Origin: Jatrophihabitans sp.
GTDB taxonomy: Bacteria > Actinomycetota > Actinomycetes > Mycobacteriales > Jatrophihabitantaceae
Assembly: GCA_025924515.1 (NCBI GenBank)
Contig: JAICIE010000002.1
Span: 1 to 64,000 of the forward strand
Reading direction: 5' to 3'
Length of the DNA stretch: 64,000 nucleotides
The notes beneath the pieces were generated by a model. That model did not search any database and had not been told where the DNA came from. It saw only the letters and a list, made by a program, of their open reading frames with translations. The translations under genes and the position numbers were made by a program. Of this stretch, positions 38,270 through 48,080 are shown one piece after another; within the stretch, counting starts at the first letter, position 1; each line of letters starts with the position of its first letter.

Positions 38270-40081
38270 TCAGCGAGGCGGGCGCGAGTCCAGCGCCGCC
38301 TGTAGTGACTGCGCGTAAGCCTCGCTGGTGTAGGTGGCGCCGCTGACCGTGTCGACGTGGGCCGAGCCCGACGCAATCGCCTCGCGGCGCAGAATTGGAG
38401 CCGCCATGGCGCTGATCTGCCGCGAACGGGCGTCGAGCGAGGGCAGCGCCAGGGCACGCACGTCGACCAGCCGGCCGTCGCGCAGCACCGCGGCGACCTG
38501 CACGCTCGTGTACAGCGTCCGCTGCAAAGAGCCGACGAGAACCACCTCGTCGGATGGCGTGCGCGCCGGGCGTGGATCGGCTCGAGATGTCCCGGGCGCC
38601 GTCGCCGCGGCGGCCACGTCCGTTGCGTCGCCGGCCTGGAAGTGATAGCTGCGCGAAGCGAAGACGGCGGCCAGCGAAGCCACCCCCAGGGACACGGCCG
38701 CAGCATGTGTGACCCGGCCGGCCGAGGACGTGCCTGGTTCGAACGACTCTCGATGAATTTGGCGTGCCGGCACCCCGGCCTGGCGGAGCGCCGAGGTGAC
38801 CGCTGTGATCAGCGCAGGCGGTGCGCACACGTAGACGTCGTGCTCAGTCAGGTCCGGCACCAGGGCGGCGAGGGATCGACTGTCTAGCCGGCATCCGCGG
38901 TCCGCGCGCCGGCCGACGAGGTAGATCACCGTCGCGCCGCGGTTGCGGGCCAGCTCGTCCAGCTCGCCGCGGAAGGTCAGGTCAGCCTCCGCCCGGCACC
39001 GGTAGATCAGAGTCAACTGGCCCGGCTGCACCGGCAGCGACTCGAACAGGGCACGCAACGGGGTGATGCCGATGCCGCCCGCGATGAGGAGCACCTTGGG
39101 ATTGCGCCGGCGCTGTGCCGTGAGAGTGCCGAACGGGCCCGCCGCCAGCACGCGGGTGCCCGGCACGAGCTCGCGGAGGCTCCGGGTGTGACTGCCCACC
39201 GGCTTGACGGTGAACCGCAGTCGGTGCGGCGTGGGTGCCGCCGACAGCGAGAAAGGATGAGACTCGTACCAACGTCCCCGACTCAGGAAGCGAAGCCTGA
39301 AGAACTGTCCGGACTCGGCTCGCAGCCGGCCCAGGCCACGACCGCGCACCTCGACCGAGATCGCCTGGCCGGCCTCGTCAACGATGCCGGCCACGACGAG
39401 ACGCTGGCGCGCGGCACCGACCAGCGGGCGAACGAGCCGGCCGTAACCGAGCGCCGCCGCGACGGTGCCGTACAGCGCCACCCAGGCGGCGCGCACCGCC
39501 GGGTGGTACACGAAATCAGTGCCGTTCGACAACTGATGGCTGAAGGCCAGCGCGACTCCGACGTAGGTCAGAAGGTGGAGGCGATACCAGGCCTGGTAGC
39601 CGACGGCGCGCCGGACAGCTCGCACCGACGTCAGGGCGACACCGATCAGCACCGCTGCGGCGATGCTCGCCAACAGGACGCCCGGGTAGGTCCGCAGCAG
39701 GACACTGACCTGGCGTCCGGTTGAGACCTGCGACGACCGCGCGTAGCTCCACACCACGCTCGCTATGTGCACGACCATTGCCACAACCGTGTAGCGGCCG
39801 CCGATGGCGTGCCACCGGGTCAGCCGGTCGGATCCGACGTGGCGTTCTATCCAAGGCAGCCGGGCCATCAACGCGACGAGCACCACGGCGGCGTATCCGG
39901 TGAGCAACCCGCTGAGCCGCGCCAGGGCGATCCCGTAGTCGGCGCTGGTCGAGAGGCGCGGGGGTGTCTGCGCCAGCCAGAGGAACCCGACGGCGCCGAC
40001 GCCGATCCAGACCGACGTGAGCAGAGCTCCGGTAACCGTCGGCCGTATCCGCGGGTGGCACCAGCTGAAATGACCCGGCAT
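38270..40081 (-). CDS. Ferric-reductase-like transmembrane/FAD-NAD reductase fused to FMN-binding domain
   Basis: Heme-His TMs (RWHAIGGRYTVVAMVVHIASVVW; YRLHLLTYVGVALAFSHQL), YESHPFSLS, AGGIGITPLRAL, C-terminal FMN-binding motif DTVSGATYTSEAY. Confidence 0.9.
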   Translation of the reverse strand: MPGHFSWCHPRIRPTVTGALLTSVWIGVGAVGFLWLAQTPPRLSTSADYGIALARLSGLLTGYAAVVLVALMARLPWIERHVGSDRLTRWHAIGGRYTVVAMVVHIASVVWSYARSSQVSTGRQVSVLLRTYPGVLLASIAAAVLIGVALTSVRAVRRAVGYQAWYRLHLLTYVGVALAFSHQLSNGTDFVYHPAVRAAWVALYGTVAAALGYGRLVRPLVGAARQRLVVAGIVDEAGQAISVEVRGRGLGRLRAESGQFFRLRFLSRGRWYESHPFSLSAAPTPHRLRFTVKPVGSHTRSLRELVPGTRVLAAGPFGTLTAQRRRNPKVLLIAGGIGITPLRALFESLPVQPGQLTLIYRCRAEADLTFRGELDELARNRGATVIYLVGRRADRGCRLDSRSLAALVPDLTEHDVYVCAPPALITAVTSALRQAGVPARQIHRESFEPGTSSAGRVTHAAAVSLGVASLAAVFASRSYHFQAGDATDVAAAATAPGTSRADPRPARTPSDEVVLVGSLQRTLYTSVQVAAVLRDGRLVDVRALALPSLDARSRQISAMAAPILRREAIASGSAHVDTVSGATYTSEAYAQSLQAALDSRPPR

Positions 40082-40148
40082 TCGCCCTCCGTCGTGGGCC
40101 GGGACGCTCGGGCGAACAGCAGCGCCGAGCGGTCGCCGCAGCTTAGGA

Positions 40149-40162
40149 TACAAACGTTTGTA
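40149..40162. promoter_or_regulatory. Putative LacI-family operator TACAAACGTTTGTA
   Basis: 14-bp perfect palindrome in divergent region 40081/40228. Confidence 0.7.
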
Positions 40163-40227
40163 GGTCCTGTCCGGGGCTGGAGGAGACCGATGTCCGTCGG
40201 AGCCGTCCGCACCACTGCGGGTTGCGG

Positions 40228-41061
40228 ATGACTGTGCCCGCCATACCGACTGTCACCTTGAACAACGGCGTCCTGATGCCTCAGCTGGGCTGCGGGATGT
40301 TTCGCGTCCCAGACGCATATGAGGTGGTTCTCTCAGCCGTGCACACTGGTTATCGCCTGATCGACACGGCGCGCTCCTACGGCAACGAGGCTGAGATCGG
40401 AGGGGCGATCCGGGACTGCGGCCTGGATCCCGCGAGCCTGTTCGTCACCACGAAACTCGCGAACTCGGACCAGGGCTACGACAGCGCGCTGCAGGCGTTC
40501 GACCGCAGCCTCGAGCTTCTGGGCCTGCCGGTGATAGACCTCTACCTCATCCACTGGCCGGTGCCCGCCCGCGATCGATATCTCGACACGTGGCGTGCGC
40601 TCGAGCAGATCTACCGGAGCGGGCGCGCCCGTGCGGTCGGGGTCTGCAACTTCACGATCGAGCACCTCGACCGCCTGGCTGACAACAGCGACCTGGTGCC
40701 CGCGGTCAACCAAATCGAGTTGCACCCCGGGTATCCGCAGACTGCGCTGCGCTCTCGCCACGCCGCCCTGGGAATCATTACGGAAGCCTGGAGCCCGCTG
40801 GGTCGCGGCAGCGCGCTGCTCGATCGGGCCGAAGTATTGGCGCTGGCCCGACAAACGGGCCGCACGCCGGCGCAAACCGTCCTGAGGTGGCACCTCGATC
40901 AAGGCCATGTGGTCATCCCGAAGTCCGGGAACGGGCGGCGGCTGCGGAGCAACTTCGATGTCTTCGACTTCTCACTCGACGACACGCAACGCTCCGTCCT
41001 CGACGCCCTCAAGGAGCCGGGCCGGGTTGGGCCGGACCCGTTGGTCTTTGCGGAGCACTGA
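40228..41061 (+). CDS. Aldo/keto reductase
   Basis: VLMPQLGCGMFRVPD...GYRLIDTARSYGNEAEIGGAI...LFVTTKL...DLYLIHWPVP...AVGVCNF...NQIELHPGYPQ. Confidence 0.95.
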   Translation: MTVPAIPTVTLNNGVLMPQLGCGMFRVPDAYEVVLSAVHTGYRLIDTARSYGNEAEIGGAIRDCGLDPASLFVTTKLANSDQGYDSALQAFDRSLELLGLPVIDLYLIHWPVPARDRYLDTWRALEQIYRSGRARAVGVCNFTIEHLDRLADNSDLVPAVNQIELHPGYPQTALRSRHAALGIITEAWSPLGRGSALLDRAEVLALARQTGRTPAQTVLRWHLDQGHVVIPKSGNGRRLRSNFDVFDFSLDDTQRSVLDALKEPGRVGPDPLVFAEH

Positions 41062-41101
41062 CCGCGACCACCCGGCGGCGCCGGGTTCGGGCCCGCCGAG
41101 G

Positions 41102-42073
41102 TCAGACGGCGAGAACGAATTTGCCCACTGCGGTGCGCGCCTCGAATGCACGGTGCGTCTCGTCCGCCTGCTCCAACGGAAGCACCGCGGTCACGTCGAT
41201 GCGCACCGACCCGTCGCCCACCAACGCCACCGCGCGCTCGAGACTGGCGCGGATCGTCTCGGGACTGTGCGCCGAAAGTTGACCGTTGGACAGCCCCAAG
41301 AAACCGATGCATCGCGACCGCAGCCACTCGGCGTCAGGTAGCAACTGTGGTTCCCGGGAGATGTTGCTGTAGGACACGAGCCGGCCGAAGGGCGCCATCG
41401 CCTTCAGCGAGCGGGTCTGCACCTCTCCGCCCACCGGATCGAGCACCACGTCCACGCCGCGCCCGTCGGTAAGCGCAGTGAGCCTCTCGTCGAAGTCGGC
41501 GTAGCTGAAGACGTCGTCGTATCCGTGTGCGCGGGCGAAATCGGCCTTCCGCAGGTCGCCGACAGTGCCCCAGAGGGTCACGTCGGAGCGATTCCGCAAC
41601 AGCTGTCCCACCACAGAACCGACGCCACCGGCAGCGGCATGCAAGAGCACGCTTTCGCCGTCGAGCACCCGCGCCGCCCGCTCGACCGCATTGAGCGCCA
41701 ACGGCACCGTCACCAGCATCCCGGCCGCTTCCGGACGGCCCGCGAGGGTGTCCGGAAGAACGATGGTGAACGCTTCGGCCGCGGTGACCACCTCTGCGTA
41801 GGAATGGCCGCGCGTGAACGCCGCGACCCGTTGGCCCACGCGCAGCGACCTTACGTCAGGACCGACGGCCGACACCGTGCCGCTGACCTCGACGCCCGGC
41901 GTGAACGGCAGAACGCCGAGTCCGTCGCCCACCCGGTTGCGCACGTCGGTGAAATTCACTCCGATGAACTCCACCGCGATGGCGACCTCGGCGGCGCCGG
42001 GCGTCGGCTCAGGGACCTCCTCCAATCGCAGCACCTCGGGGCCGCCGAACTCGCGTACGACGATCGCGCGCAT
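41102..42073 (-). CDS. Quinone oxidoreductase-type MDR family protein
   Basis: MRAIVVREFGGPEVLRLEEVPEPTPGAAEVAIAVEFIGVNFTDVRNRVG...LLHAAAGGVGSVVGQLLR...GRGVDVVLDPVGGE. Confidence 0.93.
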   Translation of the reverse strand: MRAIVVREFGGPEVLRLEEVPEPTPGAAEVAIAVEFIGVNFTDVRNRVGDGLGVLPFTPGVEVSGTVSAVGPDVRSLRVGQRVAAFTRGHSYAEVVTAAEAFTIVLPDTLAGRPEAAGMLVTVPLALNAVERAARVLDGESVLLHAAAGGVGSVVGQLLRNRSDVTLWGTVGDLRKADFARAHGYDDVFSYADFDERLTALTDGRGVDVVLDPVGGEVQTRSLKAMAPFGRLVSYSNISREPQLLPDAEWLRSRCIGFLGLSNGQLSAHSPETIRASLERAVALVGDGSVRIDVTAVLPLEQADETHRAFEARTAVGKFVLAV

Positions 42074-42215
42074 GAGCGTTGCTCCTTCCTTCAGGCGCGT
42101 CCACTGGCGCCCCGACGTCCGTTGTCCCAGCAGCGATTGCTATCCGCCCCACGCGGCCGGGCAGGGCTGTTGCCGACCGCGCCAGCGTGGCGCGACGGAC
42201 CCTCGGAGTCTTGTC

Positions 42216-42229
42216 TGCAAACGGTTGCT
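42216..42229. promoter_or_regulatory. Putative LacI-family operator TGCAAACGGTTGCT
   Basis: GCAAACGGTTGC with one mismatched pair; divergent region 42073/42303. Confidence 0.6.
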
Positions 42230-42302
42230 GTGCAACAGTGGCAGGACCTCTTCGGCCCGCCTGCGGCTGGGCTGTTCGTCGATCCACGGAAGTTGGCGGC
42301 GC

Positions 42303-43928
42303 ATGGACTTCGACGTCGTAGTGGCCGGGGCCGGTCACAACAGCCTCATCGCCAGTTGCTACCTCGCGAAGGCCGGCTACAGGTGCTTGGTCCTCGACGC
42401 TCGTCACATCCCGGGCGGCGGCGCGGCCACGGAGGAGCTGCTCGATCCCGGGTTCTTCGTCGACAGTTGCTCCACCGGACACACACTGATTCGGATCAAC
42501 CCGTTGCTGCTCGACGACGAACTCGGCCTGGAGCGCGACTACGGCCTCACGTACCTGCAGCCGGATCCCGTTGCCCACGTGGCATTCCCGGACGGTGAGC
42601 ACTTCACAATGTCCCTCGATTTCGAGGCCACTGTCGCGGAGATCGCAAGGTTCAGCCGAGCCGACGCCGAGGCCTACCGCCGGATGTCGCGCGAATACGA
42701 CGAGGTCAAGTCGCTGTTCAACGCGACGCAGTTCACGCCGGTGGGTTTCGGTCCGTCGCTCGACCAACGACTCGCCGAACACCCGGCCGGCAAGGTCTGG
42801 GCTCGCCGACGCGCGCTGAGCGCATGGGACGTGATCCGTCACGAGTTCAGCGACCGGCACGTGCAGGCGTTCATGCTGTGGATGGCCTTTCAAACCTTCG
42901 TGTTCTACGACTCGCCCGGTACCGGTATGCTCGCCTACTCGGTGTTCGCGCGTCAGGCTCGCAGCTGGTCCATTCCGGTCGGCGGCTCGGGACGGTTGAC
43001 CCACGGGCTGGTCGGCTTTCTGGAAGCCCACGGCGGAACCGTGATCTGCAACAAGCGGGTCGGCCGGTTGTTGGTCGAAGGGGGACGCTGCGTCGGCGTC
43101 GAGACAACGGACGGCGAGCGGTTCCGGGCCGGCAAGGCAGTGCTGTCGACCATCCACGTCAAGCATTTGATCGACATGGCGCCCGCGGATTCCTGGCCGG
43201 AGGAGTTCCGCTACGGCGTGGAGACCTACGACGTCGGGATATCCGGATTCGCCGCGTACTTCGCCACCGACCGGCCACCGGTTTTCGAGACACCCGCGGG
43301 TGGCGTCAGCGCGGTCTCGGCCGGGTTGGTCGGCTGGCCGGACGACCTCATCCAGCTCAGCGCGGACCTGCGCCGCGGCCGCTTCATCGACGGCGTGCCC
43401 TGGCTGCTCGTAGCCACGCCGAGCCTCGTCGATCCCAGCCGCGCACCGGAGGGCATGCACACCGTCAAGCTGCTCAGCCCGCAGGCCGCTCGGCTACCCG
43501 AGGGAAGTGAATCCTGGGACATCGTGAAGGACCGGCACGCCCGCAACCAGTTGGCGGCCCTGCGCCGGTTCGCACCGACGTTTACCGAGGACGCGATCAC
43601 CGCCCGGCTGGTCAAGGCGCCGCCCGACATCGAGCGCTCCAACATTCACATGATCAACGGCGCCTTCCACGGCGGCGACCGCGGTCCGGCCTTCAGTGGC
43701 CCACTGCGCCCCGCGCCCGGATGGGCCGCGCACCGAATGCCCATACCCGGGCTGTACCAGACCGGCGGTACGACCCATCCCGGCGGATCGATCACCGGAG
43801 CGCCCGGGCGAAACGCGGCCATCGTCCTGCTGCACGACTTGGGCCGCGAGCTCAGCGACGTGGTCTCCGACACCGCGTCGGCCGCCCCCGACGCGCTCGT
43901 GGCCGTCGCCGAACCGGCCGATGCCTGA
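42303..43928 (+). CDS. FAD-dependent oxidoreductase, phytoene-desaturase-like
   Basis: MDFDVVVAGAGHNSLIASCYLAKAGYRCLVLDARHIPGGGAATEE; IPVGGSGRLTHGLVGFLEAHGG; PIPGLYQTGGTTHPGGSITGAPGRNAA. Confidence 0.92.
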   Translation: MDFDVVVAGAGHNSLIASCYLAKAGYRCLVLDARHIPGGGAATEELLDPGFFVDSCSTGHTLIRINPLLLDDELGLERDYGLTYLQPDPVAHVAFPDGEHFTMSLDFEATVAEIARFSRADAEAYRRMSREYDEVKSLFNATQFTPVGFGPSLDQRLAEHPAGKVWARRRALSAWDVIRHEFSDRHVQAFMLWMAFQTFVFYDSPGTGMLAYSVFARQARSWSIPVGGSGRLTHGLVGFLEAHGGTVICNKRVGRLLVEGGRCVGVETTDGERFRAGKAVLSTIHVKHLIDMAPADSWPEEFRYGVETYDVGISGFAAYFATDRPPVFETPAGGVSAVSAGLVGWPDDLIQLSADLRRGRFIDGVPWLLVATPSLVDPSRAPEGMHTVKLLSPQAARLPEGSESWDIVKDRHARNQLAALRRFAPTFTEDAITARLVKAPPDIERSNIHMINGAFHGGDRGPAFSGPLRPAPGWAAHRMPIPGLYQTGGTTHPGGSITGAPGRNAAIVLLHDLGRELSDVVSDTASAAPDALVAVAEPADA

Positions 43929-43977
43929 TTAGATTGGTCGGCGATTGACGAGATTCCCGTTGTCCGCGCGGCGGTGC

Positions 43978-44940
43978 TCAGCGCAGCCCGACACGGGCCA
44001 GGTCCCGGCTGAGCTCCTCGTGCTCCGCTGCTGTCACCGGATCCAGCGGCGCGCGCACGTCCCCGCCCGATAGGCCGAGCAGGCCGGCCCAGTCCTTGAT
44101 GTAGGGAACGGGGTTGACGCGGTCACGCGCCCAGCGACCGTGCAGCCACTTGCTGTTCAATTCCCGCACCGGGTCGAGCGTCGCTGACACCTCGGCTGCC
44201 TTGTCGAAGTCGCCCTCCAGCGCCAGCCGGGTGTACTCGCGCATCGGCTGCCAGCTCGCGTTCTGGTACAGGTACGGCGCGGCTGACGACATGAAGACGG
44301 TCTGCCCGTGGTCGCGGACGTTCTCCAGCCACGTCGTCTCGTTGGGCTCGCACACCAGGATGCGGTCGCCGACGAGCGCCAGCGTCTTCAGATAGCGGCT
44401 GTGGTCGTGACCGACCTTGATGCCGCACACATTCTCGACGTCGGCGAGCCGGTCGATAAGTGTGAGCGGAAGGGACATCCCCGAGTAGTTGGTGTCGAAC
44501 AGCCACACGCCGATGTCGACCGAGTCGAGCACCTCCATGAACCAGCGGCGCAGTCCCTGCTCCGAAGCCGCCGGATAGTACGGATTAATGATCACTGCGA
44601 AGTCGGCGCCGGCCTCGGTCGCGTGACGGGTCATCTCGATCGTCTCGCGGGCGCCATGCGACCCCGTATGGGCGAGGACGGGGAAGCGTCCCCGAGCGGC
44701 CGCCACGATCACCTCCACGGCGGACCGGCGTTCGGCTCCGGTCAGCGACCAGAACTCCCCCATCACGCCGGTGCAGAAGATTCCGTCGACGCCGACCACG
44801 TCCGACAGGTGCTCGACGTCGGCCGCCAACGCCTCCTGGTCGACGCCGCCGGTCGCATCGAAGGGCGTGGTCATGGCGGCCCAGAGTCCGTGGAAACGTT
44901 CCCGAGCGGCCCGCTTCGCCGAATCTCGTGCATAGTCCAT
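43978..44940 (-). CDS. Dihydrodipicolinate synthase-family lyase, divergent
   Basis: GLWAAMTTPFDATGGVDQEALAADVEHL...VDGIFCTGVMGEFWSLT...VLAHTGS...VCGIKVGHDHS. Confidence 0.9.
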   Translation of the reverse strand: MDYARDSAKRAARERFHGLWAAMTTPFDATGGVDQEALAADVEHLSDVVGVDGIFCTGVMGEFWSLTGAERRSAVEVIVAAARGRFPVLAHTGSHGARETIEMTRHATEAGADFAVIINPYYPAASEQGLRRWFMEVLDSVDIGVWLFDTNYSGMSLPLTLIDRLADVENVCGIKVGHDHSRYLKTLALVGDRILVCEPNETTWLENVRDHGQTVFMSSAAPYLYQNASWQPMREYTRLALEGDFDKAAEVSATLDPVRELNSKWLHGRWARDRVNPVPYIKDWAGLLGLSGGDVRAPLDPVTAAEHEELSRDLARVGLR

Positions 44941-44953
44941 CCGGTTCGCCCTC

Positions 44954-46003
44954 CTACAGCGTCTCGGCCAGCCAGTCGCCGACCATCGGCCGAGCCTTGA
45001 ACCACACGTTGTTCAGGATGTGCACACCGTCGGGATACACGACCGTCGTGACGGGACCCGCGAGCTCCTCGGCGATGCGCTCGGCATTCTGTGGCGGCGA
45101 CATGGCGTCAAGGGCTCCGTAGACCTGTAGCACCGGCACCGTCACTCGCTGCAGCATGCCGGCCAGGGTGATCGACGCCATGACGGCGGCAGGGTCGCGC
45201 CCCAAGTACTGATATTGCCCGGTACGGGTCAACGGCTCCATGGTGTCGAACCGTCCGGCTGGCGTGTACCAGCTGGAGATCGACACGACGGCGCGGATGC
45301 GCGGGTCGACCGCGGCCGCGCGCAACGCGAACAGGCCGCCGTAGGAGATGCCGCCGACCGCCACCCGCTCGGCGTCGATGTCGGATCGGTGCAGCAGCGC
45401 GTCGAGCACCGCCACGATCGCTGTCTCGTAATCGGCGCGCATCGTCCTCTCCAAGCTGACCGCTCCCTGCCCAGGCCCGTCGAACGCGGCCACGGCCGTC
45501 CCGCGTCGCACGATGTGCTGGGTCAAGTCGTACAGCTCCTCCTTGGTGGAGTCGGCACCCGGGAACAGCACGACGAGCGCCGGAGATTCCACACCCACCG
45601 GCAGTTGCAGGTAGCCGGGTAGCCGCACTCCGTCGAAGTCGACGCTCAGCAGTTCCAGCCGCGGCGTCACCAGCGGTGCCGCTTTCGCCCATACCTCGTC
45701 CATGCTCCCCAGCGCGGACCGGAACTGGTCCTGGTCGTGGGTGAACATGAAGCTGGCCCAGTGGTAGAAGAGCGCAGCCCGGACGTATGCCTCGCCGGCG
45801 GTGCGAGTGCGGCCGAGCGCGGCCGCCTCGTCGCCGCGAGCCGCGTGCTCGGCTGCGCGCGCGCTCCACTGCACGCACCACTGCTCGTAGTCGTCGATGC
45901 TCTGCCGCAACTGCTCGAACTCCCACGGCGCCACCGAGTTCGACAAGATCCGCCACGTGAATCGGCGATACATCGACTCCAGCCGGTCGTCGGCGACGGT
46001 CAC
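44954..46003 (-). CDS. Alpha/beta hydrolase of the 2,6-dihydroxypseudooxynicotine-hydrolase-like group (paralog 1)
   Basis: N-terminal helical domain; ALVVLFPGADSTKEELYDL...AAFDGPGQGAVS...VAVGGISYGGLFALRAA...DGVHILNN. Confidence 0.8.
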   Translation of the reverse strand: MTVADDRLESMYRRFTWRILSNSVAPWEFEQLRQSIDDYEQWCVQWSARAAEHAARGDEAAALGRTRTAGEAYVRAALFYHWASFMFTHDQDQFRSALGSMDEVWAKAAPLVTPRLELLSVDFDGVRLPGYLQLPVGVESPALVVLFPGADSTKEELYDLTQHIVRRGTAVAAFDGPGQGAVSLERTMRADYETAIVAVLDALLHRSDIDAERVAVGGISYGGLFALRAAAVDPRIRAVVSISSWYTPAGRFDTMEPLTRTGQYQYLGRDPAAVMASITLAGMLQRVTVPVLQVYGALDAMSPPQNAERIAEELAGPVTTVVYPDGVHILNNVWFKARPMVGDWLAETL

Positions 46004-47244
46004 GATCTCGCACTCCCCTCCGCCGCGGTCGACCGCCGCGCGCCGTCATGGCCGCGCCCGGCGGCGCGTTCCTCGGCCTGGTGGGTTCCGATCTTCATCG
46101 TCATCAGCGCGTTGGTCCCGTTTCCGTGCGTCAGCGTGAGGGCATCGCGGACGAGCTTCTCGACCGGGTGATCGGACATGATCCCGCGGCCGCCGAAGAG
46201 CAACATCGCCTTTTGGGTCACCTCGATAGCCACCTCCGCGGCGAAGACGCGCACCTGCCACGACCGCTGCGGATGAAATCCCCGCGAGTGCGAGTACTCC
46301 CACGCCACCGCGTGCAGCGAACTGCGGGCGGTGGCCAGCAGCATCTGCATCCGGCCCAGGTCTTGGGCGACCAGTTGGTGCCGGAAGATCGGCTTGCCCC
46401 CCTGTACGCGGTCCACCGACCAGTCCAACGCGGCCTCGTATGCCGAGCGAGCCACGCCGAGGCACATGCCCGCATTCGTGATGTTTGCCGAGGTCAGCCC
46501 GCGTTCGCTGGCCGCGTACCCGTCCCCAGGCTCGGTGATCGCATATTCGAGCGGGATCCGGCAGTTCTCGAGGATGACGTCGGCCTGCGGGGACCCGCGC
46601 TGCCCCATCTTGCGATAGAGCGGGCCGGTGGACACACCGGGCGTCGACGCAGGCACGGCGAACATGGTGGCGCCGGCGCGGATGCCGAGCGTCGGGTCAG
46701 TGCGAGCGAGCACGAAGTAGAGCGAGGCGATGCCTCCGTTGGTGATCATCGACTTGCGCCCGTCGAGAACCCAGAGTGTTCCGTCCCGGCGCGCGGACAG
46801 GGTGGCGCCGTGATGGGGCGCGTCGTACGGCAGCGCGTTGTCGCTGCCGGCCTGCGGCTCGGTGCTGGCACTCGCGGGCACGAACCGCTCGTCGTGCGCG
46901 ATGCCGTGCACGACCATGTCACGAATCGCCGCGGGCAGCCGCGGGACCAGCCGAGCGAAGCGCCAGTAGTGGCGGAAGAAGTACGCCGCCGACAGGTCCC
47001 CGGCGGCCAGTTCCTCGACCACAAGGCACTGCATCACCATGTCTGCGTCGCGACCGCCGAGTTCCCTGGGCAGCGGCAGGGCCTTCAACCCCAGGGCGGT
47101 CCCCTCGCGCATCAACTCCCATGGGAAGTCCGCCGCGGTGTCAAGTCCGTCCAGCCGCGAGGCCGCCGGGCGGAGCACCCGGTCTGCATAGTCGCGGGTG
47201 GCTTCGCGAAGCTCAAGCTGCTCGGCCGTCAGCTCCAGGTCCAC
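46000..47244 (-). CDS. Acyl-CoA dehydrogenase-family flavoprotein
   Basis: ASTEPQAGSDN, DGRKSMITNGGIASLYFVLART, KMGQRGSPQADVILENCRIP, LLFGGRGIMSDHPVEKLVRDA. Confidence 0.92.
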   Translation of the reverse strand: MDLELTAEQLELREATRDYADRVLRPAASRLDGLDTAADFPWELMREGTALGLKALPLPRELGGRDADMVMQCLVVEELAAGDLSAAYFFRHYWRFARLVPRLPAAIRDMVVHGIAHDERFVPASASTEPQAGSDNALPYDAPHHGATLSARRDGTLWVLDGRKSMITNGGIASLYFVLARTDPTLGIRAGATMFAVPASTPGVSTGPLYRKMGQRGSPQADVILENCRIPLEYAITEPGDGYAASERGLTSANITNAGMCLGVARSAYEAALDWSVDRVQGGKPIFRHQLVAQDLGRMQMLLATARSSLHAVAWEYSHSRGFHPQRSWQVRVFAAEVAIEVTQKAMLLFGGRGIMSDHPVEKLVRDALTLTHGNGTNALMTMKIGTHQAEERAAGRGHDGARRSTAAEGSARS

Positions 47245-47303
47245 GGCTCACCGCCGAGGTATCCGAGAGGCCGGTGCCACCGGTGACGCGTCAGGCCCGA
47301 CGG

Positions 47304-48080
47304 TCACGCGGGCCAACTCGGCGCATCGGCGTCTCCGCGCGGCCCGCTGGCGGAGAGCGCCGGGTCGATGTCGACGGTGCCGCCCAGATACAGCTGCCGC
47401 ATCTGCGGATTTAGAAGAATCTCCGCCCCGGTGCCGGTGAGTCGCACGCGGCCGGCCTCCATCACCACTCCGTGGCTGGCGAGTTCCAAGCCGGCGCGAA
47501 CGTTCTGCTCCACCAGCAGGACGGTGCGGCCGTCGGACTGCATCTGCCGCACGTAGCCGTACATCATGAGCGCGGCCTTCGGCTCCAGCCCCATCGACGG
47601 CTCGTCGAGCACGACGAGCGACGGATCCAGCATCAAGGCGCGCGCGAACTCGACCATCCGCTGCTGGCCGCCGGACAGCGATCCAGCGCGGTCGTCGAGC
47701 CGTTCGCGCACGATCGGAAACTGCTCGACGACCTCCGCCATGCGCTTGCGCACCACGGCCTGGTCGCGAACCAAAAAGGCACCCAGTTCGACGTTGTCTC
47801 GGACCGAAAGATCCGGGAAGAGGCTCCGGGACTGCATGACCTGCACGATGCCGCTGCGCAGGATGTGCTGTGGAGACTTTCCCGTCAGCGACTTCCCCTG
47901 GAATGTGACGGTGCCAAGGCGCGGGCGGAGCAGGCCGCTGACGACCTTGAGCAACGTGGACTTCCCTGCGCCGTTGGGGCCGACGACGCACGTGATCGAT
48001 CCCTCCTCCACGGTCAGGTCCACGCCGCGCAAGATGTCGCCGCCGCCGTACCCGGCTACCACACCTGTCAGCGTCAGCAT
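47304..48080 (-). CDS. livF: Branched-chain-amino-acid-type ABC transporter ATPase
   Basis: VVGPNGAGKSTLLKVVSGLL, LSGGQQRMVEFARALMLDPSLVVLDEPSMGL. Confidence 0.95.
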   Translation of the reverse strand: MLTLTGVVAGYGGGDILRGVDLTVEEGSITCVVGPNGAGKSTLLKVVSGLLRPRLGTVTFQGKSLTGKSPQHILRSGIVQVMQSRSLFPDLSVRDNVELGAFLVRDQAVVRKRMAEVVEQFPIVRERLDDRAGSLSGGQQRMVEFARALMLDPSLVVLDEPSMGLEPKAALMMYGYVRQMQSDGRTVLLVEQNVRAGLELASHGVVMEAGRVRLTGTGAEILLNPQMRQLYLGGTVDIDPALSASGPRGDADAPSWPA

